Source: Rosistilla carotiformis (GTDB lineage Bacteria; Planctomycetota; Planctomycetia; Pirellulales; Pirellulaceae). Taken from it: 64,000 bases of DNA. The translations under genes and the position numbers were made by a program. The stretch covers positions 4,216,001-4,280,000 of the forward strand of contig NZ_CP036348.1 in NCBI RefSeq assembly GCF_007753095.1, written 5' to 3'. This document shows positions 7,613 to 17,438 of this stretch, piece after piece. The notes beneath the pieces are model-generated. The model had not been told where the DNA came from, did not search any database, and saw nothing but the letters and a program-made list of their open reading frames with translations. The stretch's first letter is position 1. Each line of letters begins with the position of its first letter.

Positions 7613-10132
7613 ATGAAGCGTCATTTTTTGATCGTTGTAATCGTCTGGATTTTTGTCGCGCCGCCAGCGATTCACGCTCAAGATCCGTTTGCCGCCCCGC
7701 CCGGCGGCGCGGATCCTTTTGGTGGCGGAGACGCTTTTGGTGCCGCCCCAATGCCCGCGGGAGACGCTCCCTTTGGTGCCCCCGCAGCTGCGGCGGACGC
7801 CTCGGGCGCTCCGGAAATCGAACCTCTTCCCGATCCATTGGTTCTGGAACTTCAACGCTATTCTCAAGGGGATAATCAGGAGCTGGCGTTGGCGATTCGT
7901 GGCGCCGTTCAAATCTCCGATTGGAACCAGGTGGCCGCGTTCCTCGATATTTTGAACGCCAAGCCGCTCTCGGACGCCGATGCCGCGGTCGTCGCCAACA
8001 CGATCCGCGCTAACTATCTCTTGCGGATCCAACAACACCCCGAACTCAGCGATGCCCAACGGGCGGTCATCGGCAAAGTGATCGCGGGAGCGCGAAAGTA
8101 TGCTGAGGACCGCAACCGGATCGGCACACAGATCAAACGTCTGGAAAGCACCAGTCCTGGCGAGCGGCTCGACGCGATCAGCCAGCTTCGTTCCGGCGGT
8201 CTAGCGGCAGTCGCTGAACTCGCCGCCGCCTATGTCTCCGATCCACCGCTGGTCGCGCGTCCGCAATTGCTCGACGTGCTGGGCCAATTCGACGATCAAG
8301 GTCCGCTCGCGCTGCGGCAATTCGCGTTGTATGGCAAAGCCGCGGCCCGCGGCCATGCGTTGCAGGCGTTGGTTGCTTTGGACGTCTCGGGATCGATGCC
8401 CGACCTGGTTTCGGCATACCACGGCGAAAACGCCAACGAGACCGAACGGTCTGCTGCCGAGAAAGGCTTCGCCGCCGCCGGACTGCGCGGCATACCAAGC
8501 AGCCGGGAAGCGGAGATCTACTTGAGCCAACGGCTCCAGCGGGCGATCGATTTGGCAAGCCGCGCGACCAACGACGGCAGACTCCAACGGATCTGGCAAT
8601 TGGACGAAGCTCAGAAGGCTTTGCAATGGCAAGACGTTCCGCAGCACGTCGCTTTGGCTCGCGAAGCTGCTGACGCCGCGACACGCTACCGTCGGCTGAA
8701 AGACTCAGACCCCGAAGCGCAGGTCGCCGCCGAGCTCGCCGATCTCAGCTACCGTTTGATGACCAATCCCTACTATGGATCCGAAGCCGACTTTGCCATC
8801 CGTTACGGCAAGCAGGGCCCCAGCCAGGATCAGATCGTTCAATTACAGAAAACCCTCGCAGCCGCGACGCAGCAACGCAATGAATACGCCGCGATTGCCG
8901 CGATTCGATTGTTGAAACAGACGGCCACGTCGAAGCTGATGTTGTCCAACGGCGCGGCGCCTACGTTGCTGGTCGAAACCACGATGCATTCGACCCCGCG
9001 GGTTCGCTACGAAGCGGGGATTGCCGCGGCGGAAATCAATTATCGCGGCGGCTATTCGGGCAGCAGCGATTTATTGCACCGCTGGTTGGAAATGTCGGCA
9101 CTGAAACGTCGGCCGACGGCGTTGATTCTCGAGGCCCGCAAGCATCTGACCCGCGACAAACTCAGCTGGCTCGAATCGCTCGGTTACGATGTGGAAGTGG
9201 TCGGTTCGGTCGCCGATTTGTTGCGACGCATCGAAGCCGGCGGCGACATTCAACTGCTACTGGCGACAAGTCAGCCATACGATCGGCAGATCACCGAGAC
9301 GGTCGACCTGATCCGCAGACGTCCCCTGGGAGGTGAATTTCCGATTTTGATCTACTGTCAGCCGAGCAAAACGCTTTGGGATGAAGACCTTCGCGAACCT
9401 ATTTTGGATCGTTCTGAAAAAATTATTGTCGACGTTGCTGGCTCCGAATCCGCCATTGCTGCGGCGGAAGAACCGAACGAAACCGGACTGCCTCGCGTTC
9501 GCCGAACCGAGATCTATCAAGACACATCGCTGGGGGAACGCTTCAGGGCCTTGCGTGCTCGCCATGCGGTTCAGGAGGAGCGAATCCGGATCCAACAAAG
9601 TCTGGGCGTTCGCTGGCCCGCTCCTCTCGCCGTAGTGGAAGAAATCACGTCACCGCAAGGCCTGGGACAGATGATCCGCGATCTCAACAGCAGTTTACCG
9701 ATGCCTGCGATGACATCCAACGAACGCCGACTGTATGTTGATGCCGCGATGGTGGCGTTGGCCAGGGTGGCCAATCCCGACGAACCCAACAATCCGTACG
9801 ACTTTAGGTCTCATGAGCAAGAACTTACCAGCGCGATCCAGGCAGGGGGGTTCAGTACTGAGGGATTGACGCTATTGTCAACGTTAGGAACACCGAATTC
9901 GCAGCTCACGCTTGCGAACCTGGTCGATTCAATGCTGCTACCATTGAGTGTCCGACAAGCTGCAGCCCAAGCTTTTGCAGCGTCGGTCCAGCGGTTTGGC
10001 ACGCGGATCGATCGCGAGTCGGTTGCCCGCCAATACGAACGTTACAACGCAGCGGCCGAAGATTCGGATCGGGCTGCATTAGGTGTCATTTTGGATGCGA
10101 TGGAACAGCGAGCCAATGCAACTTCTCGCTGA
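7613..10132 (+). CDS. Secreted helical-repeat protein with a receiver-like insert, function unknown
   Basis: An 839-residue protein. Visible parts are a signal peptide (residues 1-23, ending in IHAQ), a Gly/Ala/Pro/Phe-rich low-complexity linker (24-65), long alpha-helical stretches with HEAT-like periodicity (about 70-500 and 690-839), and a block near 505-590. That block (DKLSWLESLGYDVEVVGSVADLL, then LLLATSQP, ILIYCQP) reads like a degenerate response-regulator receiver fold without a clear phospho-aspartate. I do not recognise the family beyond this. A sigma-54 activator gene follows 59 bases downstream on the same strand, so co-expression is likely. Export would separate it physically from that activator. 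Confidence 0.75.
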   Translation: MKRHFLIVVIVWIFVAPPAIHAQDPFAAPPGGADPFGGGDAFGAAPMPAGDAPFGAPAAAADASGAPEIEPLPDPLVLELQRYSQGDNQELALAIRGAVQISDWNQVAAFLDILNAKPLSDADAAVVANTIRANYLLRIQQHPELSDAQRAVIGKVIAGARKYAEDRNRIGTQIKRLESTSPGERLDAISQLRSGGLAAVAELAAAYVSDPPLVARPQLLDVLGQFDDQGPLALRQFALYGKAAARGHALQALVALDVSGSMPDLVSAYHGENANETERSAAEKGFAAAGLRGIPSSREAEIYLSQRLQRAIDLASRATNDGRLQRIWQLDEAQKALQWQDVPQHVALAREAADAATRYRRLKDSDPEAQVAAELADLSYRLMTNPYYGSEADFAIRYGKQGPSQDQIVQLQKTLAAATQQRNEYAAIAAIRLLKQTATSKLMLSNGAAPTLLVETTMHSTPRVRYEAGIAAAEINYRGGYSGSSDLLHRWLEMSALKRRPTALILEARKHLTRDKLSWLESLGYDVEVVGSVADLLRRIEAGGDIQLLLATSQPYDRQITETVDLIRRRPLGGEFPILIYCQPSKTLWDEDLREPILDRSEKIIVDVAGSESAIAAAEEPNETGLPRVRRTEIYQDTSLGERFRALRARHAVQEERIRIQQSLGVRWPAPLAVVEEITSPQGLGQMIRDLNSSLPMPAMTSNERRLYVDAAMVALARVANPDEPNNPYDFRSHEQELTSAIQAGGFSTEGLTLLSTLGTPNSQLTLANLVDSMLLPLSVRQAAAQAFAASVQRFGTRIDRESVARQYERYNAAAEDSDRAALGVILDAMEQRANATSR

Positions 10133-10191
10133 GCTGCGCTGTATACCGATCTCCACTGTAGGCGAACCTGCTGCCCAGGTTGGCGCGAAGA

Positions 10192-11277
10192 ATGTCATCC
10201 TTTGGAATCTCACTTAGCGGGGAAGATGGATCGCCGCTCCCCGAGCTGATCGGTACATCGCCTGCGATGCAGCAGGTGTATCGGATTACCCGTCGCGTTG
10301 CGCAAAGCAAAGCGTCGGTTTTACTGCTGGGGGAAACCGGAACCGGGAAAGAATTGATCGCTACGGCGATCCATCGCTTGAGCCGACGCGCGAACGGACC
10401 GTTTGTCCGAGTCAATTGTGGCGCCCTTAGCGAAAGCCTGCTGGAAAGCGAACTCTTTGGTCACGTCCGCGGATCGTTCACCGGAGCGGTCAACAACCGC
10501 ACCGGTCGATTCGAAGCGGCGCACAGCGGGACGATCTTCTTAGACGAAATCAACAGCACGACGTTAGAACTGCAAGTCAAACTGCTGCGTGTATTGCAAG
10601 AACGTGAATTCGAACGTGTCGGCGATACGCAAACGATCTCTGTCGATACCCGCGTGATCGCAGCCAGTAATCGCGAACTGGCCGCTGAAGTGAGCGCCGA
10701 GCGATTTCGCGAGGATCTTTACTGGCGGCTGAACGTCGTGCCGATCGAGATCCCGCCACTGCGCGATCGCCGCGAAGATATCCCCGCCCTGGTAGCTCAC
10801 TTTCTGAACATCTACAGCGAAGCCAATGATCGCTACGTGACGCATATCCAGCCCGAATCGATCGAAGCGATGCAAAGCTACCATTGGCCGGGAAATGTTC
10901 GTGAGCTGCAGAACTACGTCGAACGCGCCGTCGTGATGGCCGAAGGGGACGAATTGACGGTCGAACTGCTCCCCGCGGAGGTTACCGGAATCCGTAACGG
11001 TGCCACCCGCAGAAAGTCCTTTGCGCCGGCCGATCTCGATTCGATGACGATCGAAGTCGTCGAACAAGGATTGACCGAACTGGGGGACGATAAAACGAAC
11101 CTGCATTCGAAAATCGTCGATCGCGTCGAACGTGAATTGATCAACCAAGTCCTGCAAGCGTGCGGCGGCGTGCAGAAGCAAGCCGCAATGCAATTGGGAA
11201 TCAACCGCAATACGTTGCACAAAAAGATCAAAGACTATCAGTTGGGCAAAGACGACGACAACGGCTCCGACGACTAG
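10192..11277 (+). CDS. Sigma-54-dependent transcriptional activator without sensor domain
   Basis: A 361-residue bacterial enhancer-binding protein. Walker A GETGTGKE (residues 47-54), the sigma-54 contact loop GSFTGA (94-99), Walker B TIFLDE (114-119) and an arginine-finger region build the AAA+ motor, and a Fis-type helix-turn-helix ends the protein (about 320-347, GGVQKQAAMQLGINRNTLHKKI). Only about 20 residues precede the AAA+ domain, so there is no receiver, GAF or PAS sensor; control must come from expression or a partner. The loop has Ser where the consensus is GAFTGA. ATG 10192 is preferred over TTG 10180. It could serve the sigma-54 promoters near 39-41 kb, but no direct link is visible. 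Confidence 0.93.
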   Translation: MSSFGISLSGEDGSPLPELIGTSPAMQQVYRITRRVAQSKASVLLLGETGTGKELIATAIHRLSRRANGPFVRVNCGALSESLLESELFGHVRGSFTGAVNNRTGRFEAAHSGTIFLDEINSTTLELQVKLLRVLQEREFERVGDTQTISVDTRVIAASNRELAAEVSAERFREDLYWRLNVVPIEIPPLRDRREDIPALVAHFLNIYSEANDRYVTHIQPESIEAMQSYHWPGNVRELQNYVERAVVMAEGDELTVELLPAEVTGIRNGATRRKSFAPADLDSMTIEVVEQGLTELGDDKTNLHSKIVDRVERELINQVLQACGGVQKQAAMQLGINRNTLHKKIKDYQLGKDDDNGSDD

Positions 11278-11356
11278 CGGTCACCCTACCTCGCCAGCGA
11301 AACAACGCGCGGCACCGCCGTTGGGAACCGCTTGACGTTTTCATTTTGGCAGCGTC

Positions 11357-13531
11357 TCAGACGCGTAAAAGATCCGCTGCATCGGCGTGCTTCCGATTTA
11401 GCGGCGTGTCGCGATCGCGGATGGCAAGCCGCATCGTCACCGTCCAACGGCCATCGGCGTCTCCCGTTACGATCCAGTGCGGCATCACACAGACGCTTTG
11501 ATGGACCAATTCAAACCCGGCTTCGCTTTGGCTGACCGTTTGCACCGGGAAGGCCCACACGCCACTTGGTCGATCGATCGACAACGCGACGTCAATCCCC
11601 AACCACTCGTCGGTCATTTGAATCCCAGCGGATGCGTTGAGGTCCAAGCGCTTGCCCAATTGCCCCAACCGTTCCCCTTCGAGATCGCTGAAGTAGCGAT
11701 CGTCCGCCCCAGCGGGCAGCCCGGCGAAATTGAGCTCGATGGCAAAGTGTAAGGGGCGATCCTTGGGAAGATCTTCGATCAGATATGCGATCTCCAACGT
11801 CTCGCTCCCCACCGACATCGTGACCGCTTTGGTGATCGACAACGGAATGCCCCACGCGTTTCCATCGCGGCGCATCTGAACTTGAATTCGGTCGGCCGCG
11901 CGACGCAGCTTCGCTTCATACCCCAAATCGACAAAGTCGCCACGTTCGATGGCGTCGCCACTGCGAACCGCGTCGAGCGTCGCGTCGTCATCCCAAAAGT
12001 GATCCATCAACGATTTGCGCGGATAGCGATCGTACTGCAACATCTGGTCCAAGCCCGCCTGCTTAAACACGACCCGGTCGTGGATGCTGGCGACCGAATC
12101 CCCTTCGCCGCTCGCCCCCGACAGCACCTTGCGGTGATAAGGTTCCGGCTTTCGTTGCATCGTTGCCAAGAGATTATGCGCGATCGATCGGGTATCCAGT
12201 TCGTACAACCGCCCGCCGCGCGCCGGTGCCAACCAGGCAACCATTTTGTCGCTCGACAACCGCACCTCCTGATCGCCATCGAAATCGTAGTCTTCCACGG
12301 TCGCTTCCACCCAAGGTGTCGCTCCGTAGCGTTGTTGGTTCAAGAGGTTGTCGGCAGTGATCAATTCGTGGTACACCGCGTTTCGCAGATGCGGAAGATA
12401 GATTCCACCAAACGCACCATGCCAATACGAACAATTGCATTGACCACGGTAGAGATGGTCTTGTGCTTTCTTCCAAACGTCGGGATCGATTTCGCCTTGC
12501 ATATCCGCAAGACGTCGGCTGACCGAGAGCATCCGCGCATACATCTCGTTCGCTTCGGGATATTTGACTTTAAAGTTCCGCCAGAAACCTCCACGAACAA
12601 ACGGCTGGATCGAATCCCATTGGGCGGAATCTTGTCGCAACGCACGCGTGGCGTCGTCGTATTGAATCTGCTGCGCAACCGGGAGCGCCCATTCGGTCAT
12701 CTCTCGATAACTGCAATCGGGTAGATAGACCTTTCCCTTGGCGGGCGTGCTTTCGATGGCTTGTGCCAAGGTATTGGTCGCCAACCAATCGCGGTTGTCG
12801 GTCAGCGCTTCGAAGAACCGAATCAGCCAACCGTCGCCATAGACATGCTGCTGCGTATCGGGCCAGGTGCCGAACTTTTCCCCATCATCGCCGAAGACAA
12901 ACACGCTGCCGGGCTGCTGTTCGGCCGCGCCACGGATGTAGTCGATCGTCTGCTCCACCGGCGCGAAAGGGATCAAATACCGCAGCTGTTCACTTCCGGG
13001 GAAGACCCGCAACAGACGCCCTTCCTCTTCGGTGATGAAGTAACCCGTCAATTGCTCTTTAGGCAATCCGGCGGCGTGGAAATGAAAATCGTCCAGCACG
13101 GTGTATCCGATTCCCGCATCCGCCAGGTCGCTGGCAAAATGCGATTCCCAAACGCGTTCGGGAGTCCACATCCCCGCGACTTTTACGTCGAGGTGTTCTT
13201 CGATCCATTGGCTGTAAGCGCGGATCTGACCGATCCGGTCGCGACTTGGCAGCATCGACAAAATCGGTTCATACAGCGGCCCCCCAATGATCTCGATCCG
13301 TTGCTGCGCGGCGAGCCGCCGCAAACGCTCGAGGTACTCCGGATGCCGCTCCGCCAACCACAGCATCAACGGACCGCTGGTGTGCAGCGAAATCCGCAGC
13401 TCGGCAAACGGCTCAAACACGTCCAAAAACGGTAGGTAGCTGTCTTGATAAGCTTGCTCGAAAACTCCATCGAAGTTTCCGATCGGTTGGTGGTTGTGAA
13501 GAACCAAACAAAGTTGAGCGGTGGGCACCAT
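11357..13531 (-). CDS. Glycoside hydrolase family 57 protein (4-alpha-glucanotransferase/amylase type)
   Basis: A 724-residue protein with the GH57 conserved regions: LHNHQP (residues 11-16), IGGPLYEPI (82-90), MWTPERVWES with E125 as the expected nucleophile, and VFGDDGEKFG with D215 as the likely acid/base. Spacing matches the Thermococcus litoralis 4-alpha-glucanotransferase (E123/D214, from memory). The C-terminal half (about 400-724) is beta-rich, as in the accessory domains of that subfamily. It acts on alpha-1,4-glucans, probably cytoplasmic glycogen, since no signal peptide is present. It is encoded alone on the minus strand. Amylase versus transferase activity cannot be settled from sequence reading. 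Confidence 0.9.
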   Translation of the reverse strand: MVPTAQLCLVLHNHQPIGNFDGVFEQAYQDSYLPFLDVFEPFAELRISLHTSGPLMLWLAERHPEYLERLRRLAAQQRIEIIGGPLYEPILSMLPSRDRIGQIRAYSQWIEEHLDVKVAGMWTPERVWESHFASDLADAGIGYTVLDDFHFHAAGLPKEQLTGYFITEEEGRLLRVFPGSEQLRYLIPFAPVEQTIDYIRGAAEQQPGSVFVFGDDGEKFGTWPDTQQHVYGDGWLIRFFEALTDNRDWLATNTLAQAIESTPAKGKVYLPDCSYREMTEWALPVAQQIQYDDATRALRQDSAQWDSIQPFVRGGFWRNFKVKYPEANEMYARMLSVSRRLADMQGEIDPDVWKKAQDHLYRGQCNCSYWHGAFGGIYLPHLRNAVYHELITADNLLNQQRYGATPWVEATVEDYDFDGDQEVRLSSDKMVAWLAPARGGRLYELDTRSIAHNLLATMQRKPEPYHRKVLSGASGEGDSVASIHDRVVFKQAGLDQMLQYDRYPRKSLMDHFWDDDATLDAVRSGDAIERGDFVDLGYEAKLRRAADRIQVQMRRDGNAWGIPLSITKAVTMSVGSETLEIAYLIEDLPKDRPLHFAIELNFAGLPAGADDRYFSDLEGERLGQLGKRLDLNASAGIQMTDEWLGIDVALSIDRPSGVWAFPVQTVSQSEAGFELVHQSVCVMPHWIVTGDADGRWTVTMRLAIRDRDTPLNRKHADAADLLRV

Positions 13532-13830
13532 GAGTCTCTTGCTAGCGTAGAAGGGTTTCGCAGGCAGTCCAATGAATTAGTTATGACAGCCATACCAAGT
13601 TTGTCGAGCGCCTTATCTCTTCGCTTATCGGCAAAGACAACCCGATCCGACAACCTTTCTACATGCGATCGCTCTGTAACTACGATCAGCCGCTTGGGCC
13701 CCTATCGCTACCGAATTTGTGTTTGCGCATGTTCACCAAAACGCCGATATCGGCTCGCTTGCGAAAAGCCCTCACCTCTCGCCGCATGTTTTGGAAAGCT
13801 CTATATTAAGGATCGAGAAAATGGCCCTGC

Positions 13831-14925
13831 ATGCGTCGCGACAGTGAGGTTGGATTGAAGTTTAAAGTTCTGATCACGGGCGTCTGCGGTTTTGTGGGGT
13901 CGGCGATTGCGAAAACGCTTCTCGATATCGATCCTTCGCTTCAAGTCGTCGGGATCGACAACCTCGCGCGAACAGGCAGCGCGCGGAATTGGCGACCTCT
14001 GCAATCGCGTGGCGTCCAGCTGTTTCATGGAGACCTACGCGTCGCGAGCGATCTTGCCGCGGTGGGACGTTGTGATTGGGTGATCGATGCGGCTGCATTG
14101 CCATCGGTGGTTGCCGGTGTGGACGGCCGTCACAGCAGTCGACAAGTCGTTGAAACGAACCTGATGGGAACGCTGCACTTACTGGAACAGTGCGCGACCC
14201 ATCGCAGCGGCCTGATTCTGCTGAGCACCAGCCGAGTCTATTCGATTGCGGAACTGAACCGTCTCCCATTGAACATCGACGATAACGCGTTTCAATTGTC
14301 GCCGGACGTCACGATGGTCGGTGCATCGACCGCGGGTATCTCGGAAGCGTTTTCGACACGTTCCCCCATCTCCATGTATGGTGCCACGAAGCTTGCCTCC
14401 GAAACGATGGCACTGGAATATGGCTTGGCTTATCAATTTCCGGTTTGGATCAACCGCTGTGGCGTCCTTGCCGGCGCCGGTCAATTCGGACGCCCCGATC
14501 AAGGGATCTTTGCGTACTGGATCCATTCACATCTTCGACGCAGGCCGCTGAAATACATCGGCTTCGCGGGCCAGGGAACACAGGTCCGCGATTGCCTCCA
14601 CCCCCAGGATCTGGCTCGATTGCTTTATCTGCAAATGACGGAAGATTCGACGACAACACGCTCCCCCGTGCTGAATGTCAGTGGCGGAATCGAATCTGCG
14701 ATCTCTCTTCACCAACTGACCCAGTGGTGCGACGATCGGTTTGGTCCTCACGCGATCGCGGCATCCACGGAGACACGGGCATTTGATCTGCCTTGGATCG
14801 TTTTAGATTCGAGTCGCGCGAAGGACCAATGGAATTGGGAACCGAAGATCTCCGTTTCGCAAGTCCTTGACGAAATCGCAGCGCACGCGACGGCCAACCC
14901 CGACTGGTTGGAGACTTCGAATTGA
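13831..14925 (+). CDS. NAD-dependent epimerase/dehydratase (nucleotide-sugar SDR)
   Basis: A 364-residue extended SDR with GVCGFVG (residues 17-23) for NAD binding, a conserved serine in LLSTSRVYS and YGATK (near 183) as the catalytic Tyr-Lys pair. The SRVYS and GxxxQxRDCLHPQDLA-like blocks recall CDP-paratose/tyvelose 2-epimerase-type enzymes. It probably alters a nucleotide-activated sugar in the cytoplasm. Start could be ATG 13831 or TTG 13855 (GTGAGG five bases ahead). The stop overlaps the next start by four bases, so it is translationally coupled to the membrane glycosyltransferase. Exact substrate unknown. Confidence 0.88.
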   Translation: MRRDSEVGLKFKVLITGVCGFVGSAIAKTLLDIDPSLQVVGIDNLARTGSARNWRPLQSRGVQLFHGDLRVASDLAAVGRCDWVIDAAALPSVVAGVDGRHSSRQVVETNLMGTLHLLEQCATHRSGLILLSTSRVYSIAELNRLPLNIDDNAFQLSPDVTMVGASTAGISEAFSTRSPISMYGATKLASETMALEYGLAYQFPVWINRCGVLAGAGQFGRPDQGIFAYWIHSHLRRRPLKYIGFAGQGTQVRDCLHPQDLARLLYLQMTEDSTTTRSPVLNVSGGIESAISLHQLTQWCDDRFGPHAIAASTETRAFDLPWIVLDSSRAKDQWNWEPKISVSQVLDEIAAHATANPDWLETSN

Positions 14926-16511
14926 ATTCGCTTCGCAACAAGTTCGAATCGAGGTCCGGAGGATTTCACGACAAAACGCTTTGCGTTCGATACGTTTGGT
15001 TAATTCCGGTACTTCTATTTGTTGTGCTGCGTCTGCCCGCATTGATCCATATGCCCGGCGGGCAAGATGAACATTGGTTCGCAGTCCCGGGCTATACGGT
15101 GTGGAAAGAAGGGATTCCGCGGATTCCCTATGTTCCGACGCAGAACCGCGACACGTTTTTTAAAGATGCCGATCGTTGCCTCTTCACGCTGCCACCGGCG
15201 TTGTTTTATTTGCAAGCGCCGTTTTTCGCCATCTTCCCCGCGGGGTATCCCACCGCGAGGATTCCATTGTTTCTCGCCGCCCTGGCGACGATCCCCTTGA
15301 CGTTTGGATTGTGCAAACGCTTGGGCACATCGGATGCCGCAGCGTTGTTGGCCGCAACGTTGATGGCCATCGGTCGACCGTTGATGTTTACAGGATTGGT
15401 GGTGCGTCCCGATTTGTTGTGCGCCGTCTGTGGCTGGCTGTGCATCCTGATGCTGACTCGTTTTTTCGCCGACGGTCGTTTATCACAGCTGTCGATCAGT
15501 GGACTGTTCTGCGGTTTGGGCGCGCTGTTTCATCCGTTTGCGTTGGTATTTGCAATCCAAGTGGGATTTGCGATTGTGGCGATGCGATCTTCGATCATCG
15601 ACAAGGCGAAACAGTCGCTGGTGTTCGGTCTATCGACCGGTGCTACCCTGTTGCTGTGGACACCGTTGATCGCGATGTACCCGCAGGAATTCGAGAACCA
15701 ATTTTTTGCGAACGTTGTCGATCGCGCGGGTCCAGGAATCGGCAGCCGCATGTTGTTTCCATGGGATTCGCTGCGGCATCATGCGGTGCTGTTGTTCGAG
15801 TTCGCAGGTGTTTGGCAGTGCTTGTTGTTGGCGTCCGCACTGGTCGCCGGTTCCGTTGTGATCCTCACCACCCAACCACGTCGATTTGCCGTCCCGTATC
15901 TCGGCTTGTGTTGGTCGAGCGTTTACCTGACGGCGGTCGTCGCGGGGATCCATCCGACCAAAGGCTATTGGGTTTATCCCGTATTTTGGATCATGGGCGC
16001 CCTGGCGCTGACGGTCGATTGGTTCGCTGGCACCGTGCATGGGGATCGCAATTCACAAGCGGCTGGCGACCGAGAAGTCCCCGGTCGCAAACGGCGTCGG
16101 ATCGTCTACTGGATTAGTGCCGTGCTGTTGATTGGTATCTCCCTTCCTGGCGCCGGACTGACATCGTCGTATCGGTACGTGCGCTATTGGGGAGACCCGA
16201 AGTACCACGCGCCGACATTTATTGCTCAGGTCTTGGACGATCTGCCGAAGGAGGGCCTTTTCCTCGCGGATCTATCCTATGTTTTTGATGTGTATTTGAG
16301 TGGTCGTGAAACGCTGCTCTGCCAGGAACGGGAGTTCTATTGGGGAGACCAGACGATCGACTATGCCGTGATCTTGCTCGCTTGGGAAGGACTCGATGCG
16401 AATTGGAGCGAACAATACGATGCGGTGCTCGAGAAAACGTACGGCACGCGCGAACGCCCCCAAAATTGCTTTGTCGAAGTCTACCGACCTCAAGAGTTGT
16501 TGAATGAATGA
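14922..16511 (+). CDS. Multi-pass membrane glycosyltransferase (GT39/ArnT-like)
   Basis: A 529-residue protein with about ten hydrophobic segments. After the first transmembrane helix comes a periplasmic-loop acidic pair in GGQDEHWF, as in the GT-C fold (ArnT/PMT), where an Asp/Glu near the first loop is catalytic. Such enzymes move a sugar from a polyprenyl-phosphate carrier onto lipid or protein outside the membrane. It starts at TTG 14922 inside the stop of the epimerase gene and overlaps the next gene by eight bases, which is strong operon evidence. The GT2 downstream could make its polyprenyl-phosphate-sugar donor (inference). Confidence 0.85.
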   Translation: MNSLRNKFESRSGGFHDKTLCVRYVWLIPVLLFVVLRLPALIHMPGGQDEHWFAVPGYTVWKEGIPRIPYVPTQNRDTFFKDADRCLFTLPPALFYLQAPFFAIFPAGYPTARIPLFLAALATIPLTFGLCKRLGTSDAAALLAATLMAIGRPLMFTGLVVRPDLLCAVCGWLCILMLTRFFADGRLSQLSISGLFCGLGALFHPFALVFAIQVGFAIVAMRSSIIDKAKQSLVFGLSTGATLLLWTPLIAMYPQEFENQFFANVVDRAGPGIGSRMLFPWDSLRHHAVLLFEFAGVWQCLLLASALVAGSVVILTTQPRRFAVPYLGLCWSSVYLTAVVAGIHPTKGYWVYPVFWIMGALALTVDWFAGTVHGDRNSQAAGDREVPGRKRRRIVYWISAVLLIGISLPGAGLTSSYRYVRYWGDPKYHAPTFIAQVLDDLPKEGLFLADLSYVFDVYLSGRETLLCQEREFYWGDQTIDYAVILLAWEGLDANWSEQYDAVLEKTYGTRERPQNCFVEVYRPQELLNE

Positions 16512-17295
16512 GCCACGTCCCCAATTAACGCTCGTTCTTCCGGCACACAACGAAGCTGCCAACATCGGGCCGTGTATCGACGATCTGATGGAATGCCTTG
16601 TCGACCGACACCAGATTCGAACCGAGCTGATCGTCGTCAACGATAACAGCCAAGACGCGACCGAAGCGGAGGTGTTGAATCGGGCTGCGCGGTGGCCAGG
16701 CGTGCGGTTGATTCGCCGCACGCTTCCGGCGGGCTTTGGCCGCGCGGTGCGGACCGGATTGAACTATGCCCAGGGAGATGTCGTCATCATCTACATGGCA
16801 GACCGATCGGACCATCCCGAAGACGCATTGATGTACTACCAAACCATCCAATCCGGATACGACTGCGTCTTTGGATCTCGGTTTATCGCCGGTGCGCACG
16901 TCAATCGCTATCCACGTGTGAAGCTTGTCGTCAACCGAATAGTCAACAACACGATCCGGTGGATGTTCTGGACCGATTTGAACGACCTGACCAACGCGTT
17001 CAAGGCCTACCGACGCGAAGTCATCACGACGTGCGGGCCCTACAAATCGTGCCACTTTAACATCACGTTGGAAATGTCGTTGAGCGCATTGATCGGTGGC
17101 TATCGCATCGCCGAAGTGCCGATTCGTTGGGAGGGACGCACCTGGGGCGCGACCAACTTGCGGATGGGACAGATGGGGCGTCGTTACCTTTGCACCCTTT
17201 TAATGTTGTTTTTCCAGCGTGTCCTGATGTCCGACGATGTCCGTTCCGAACGCTCTGCCGAAGTCGCCAGCGGCGAAGAAATCTTCCGCCAATAG
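16504..17295 (+). CDS. Family 2 glycosyltransferase (polyprenyl-phosphate sugar synthase-like)
   Basis: A 263-residue GT-A protein. LVLPAHNEAANIG (residues 10-22), VVNDNSQDAT and the metal-binding region around YMADRSDHPED match dolichol-phosphate mannose synthase-like GT2 enzymes. The usual DxD appears as ADRSD, a common variant of this subgroup. No C-terminal membrane helices typical of longer members are seen. It most likely loads a sugar on a polyprenyl phosphate at the inner membrane face. Its start lies inside the end of the membrane transferase gene, forming a three-gene overlapping operon with it and the epimerase. Confidence 0.9.
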   Translation: MNEPRPQLTLVLPAHNEAANIGPCIDDLMECLVDRHQIRTELIVVNDNSQDATEAEVLNRAARWPGVRLIRRTLPAGFGRAVRTGLNYAQGDVVIIYMADRSDHPEDALMYYQTIQSGYDCVFGSRFIAGAHVNRYPRVKLVVNRIVNNTIRWMFWTDLNDLTNAFKAYRREVITTCGPYKSCHFNITLEMSLSALIGGYRIAEVPIRWEGRTWGATNLRMGQMGRRYLCTLLMLFFQRVLMSDDVRSERSAEVASGEEIFRQ

Positions 17296-17438
17296 CGTCC
17301 CGTTCGAATGGTCGATCGGCATCGGCGATCGACCGCAGCACGCATGTCGAAGTTCTCCCGCGGCGCGTGATCCAACACGACCGTTCGGCCACGTGGGAGG
17401 CTGTGGTAATCGACGGCTCATGATGTCACAATGGTTGG

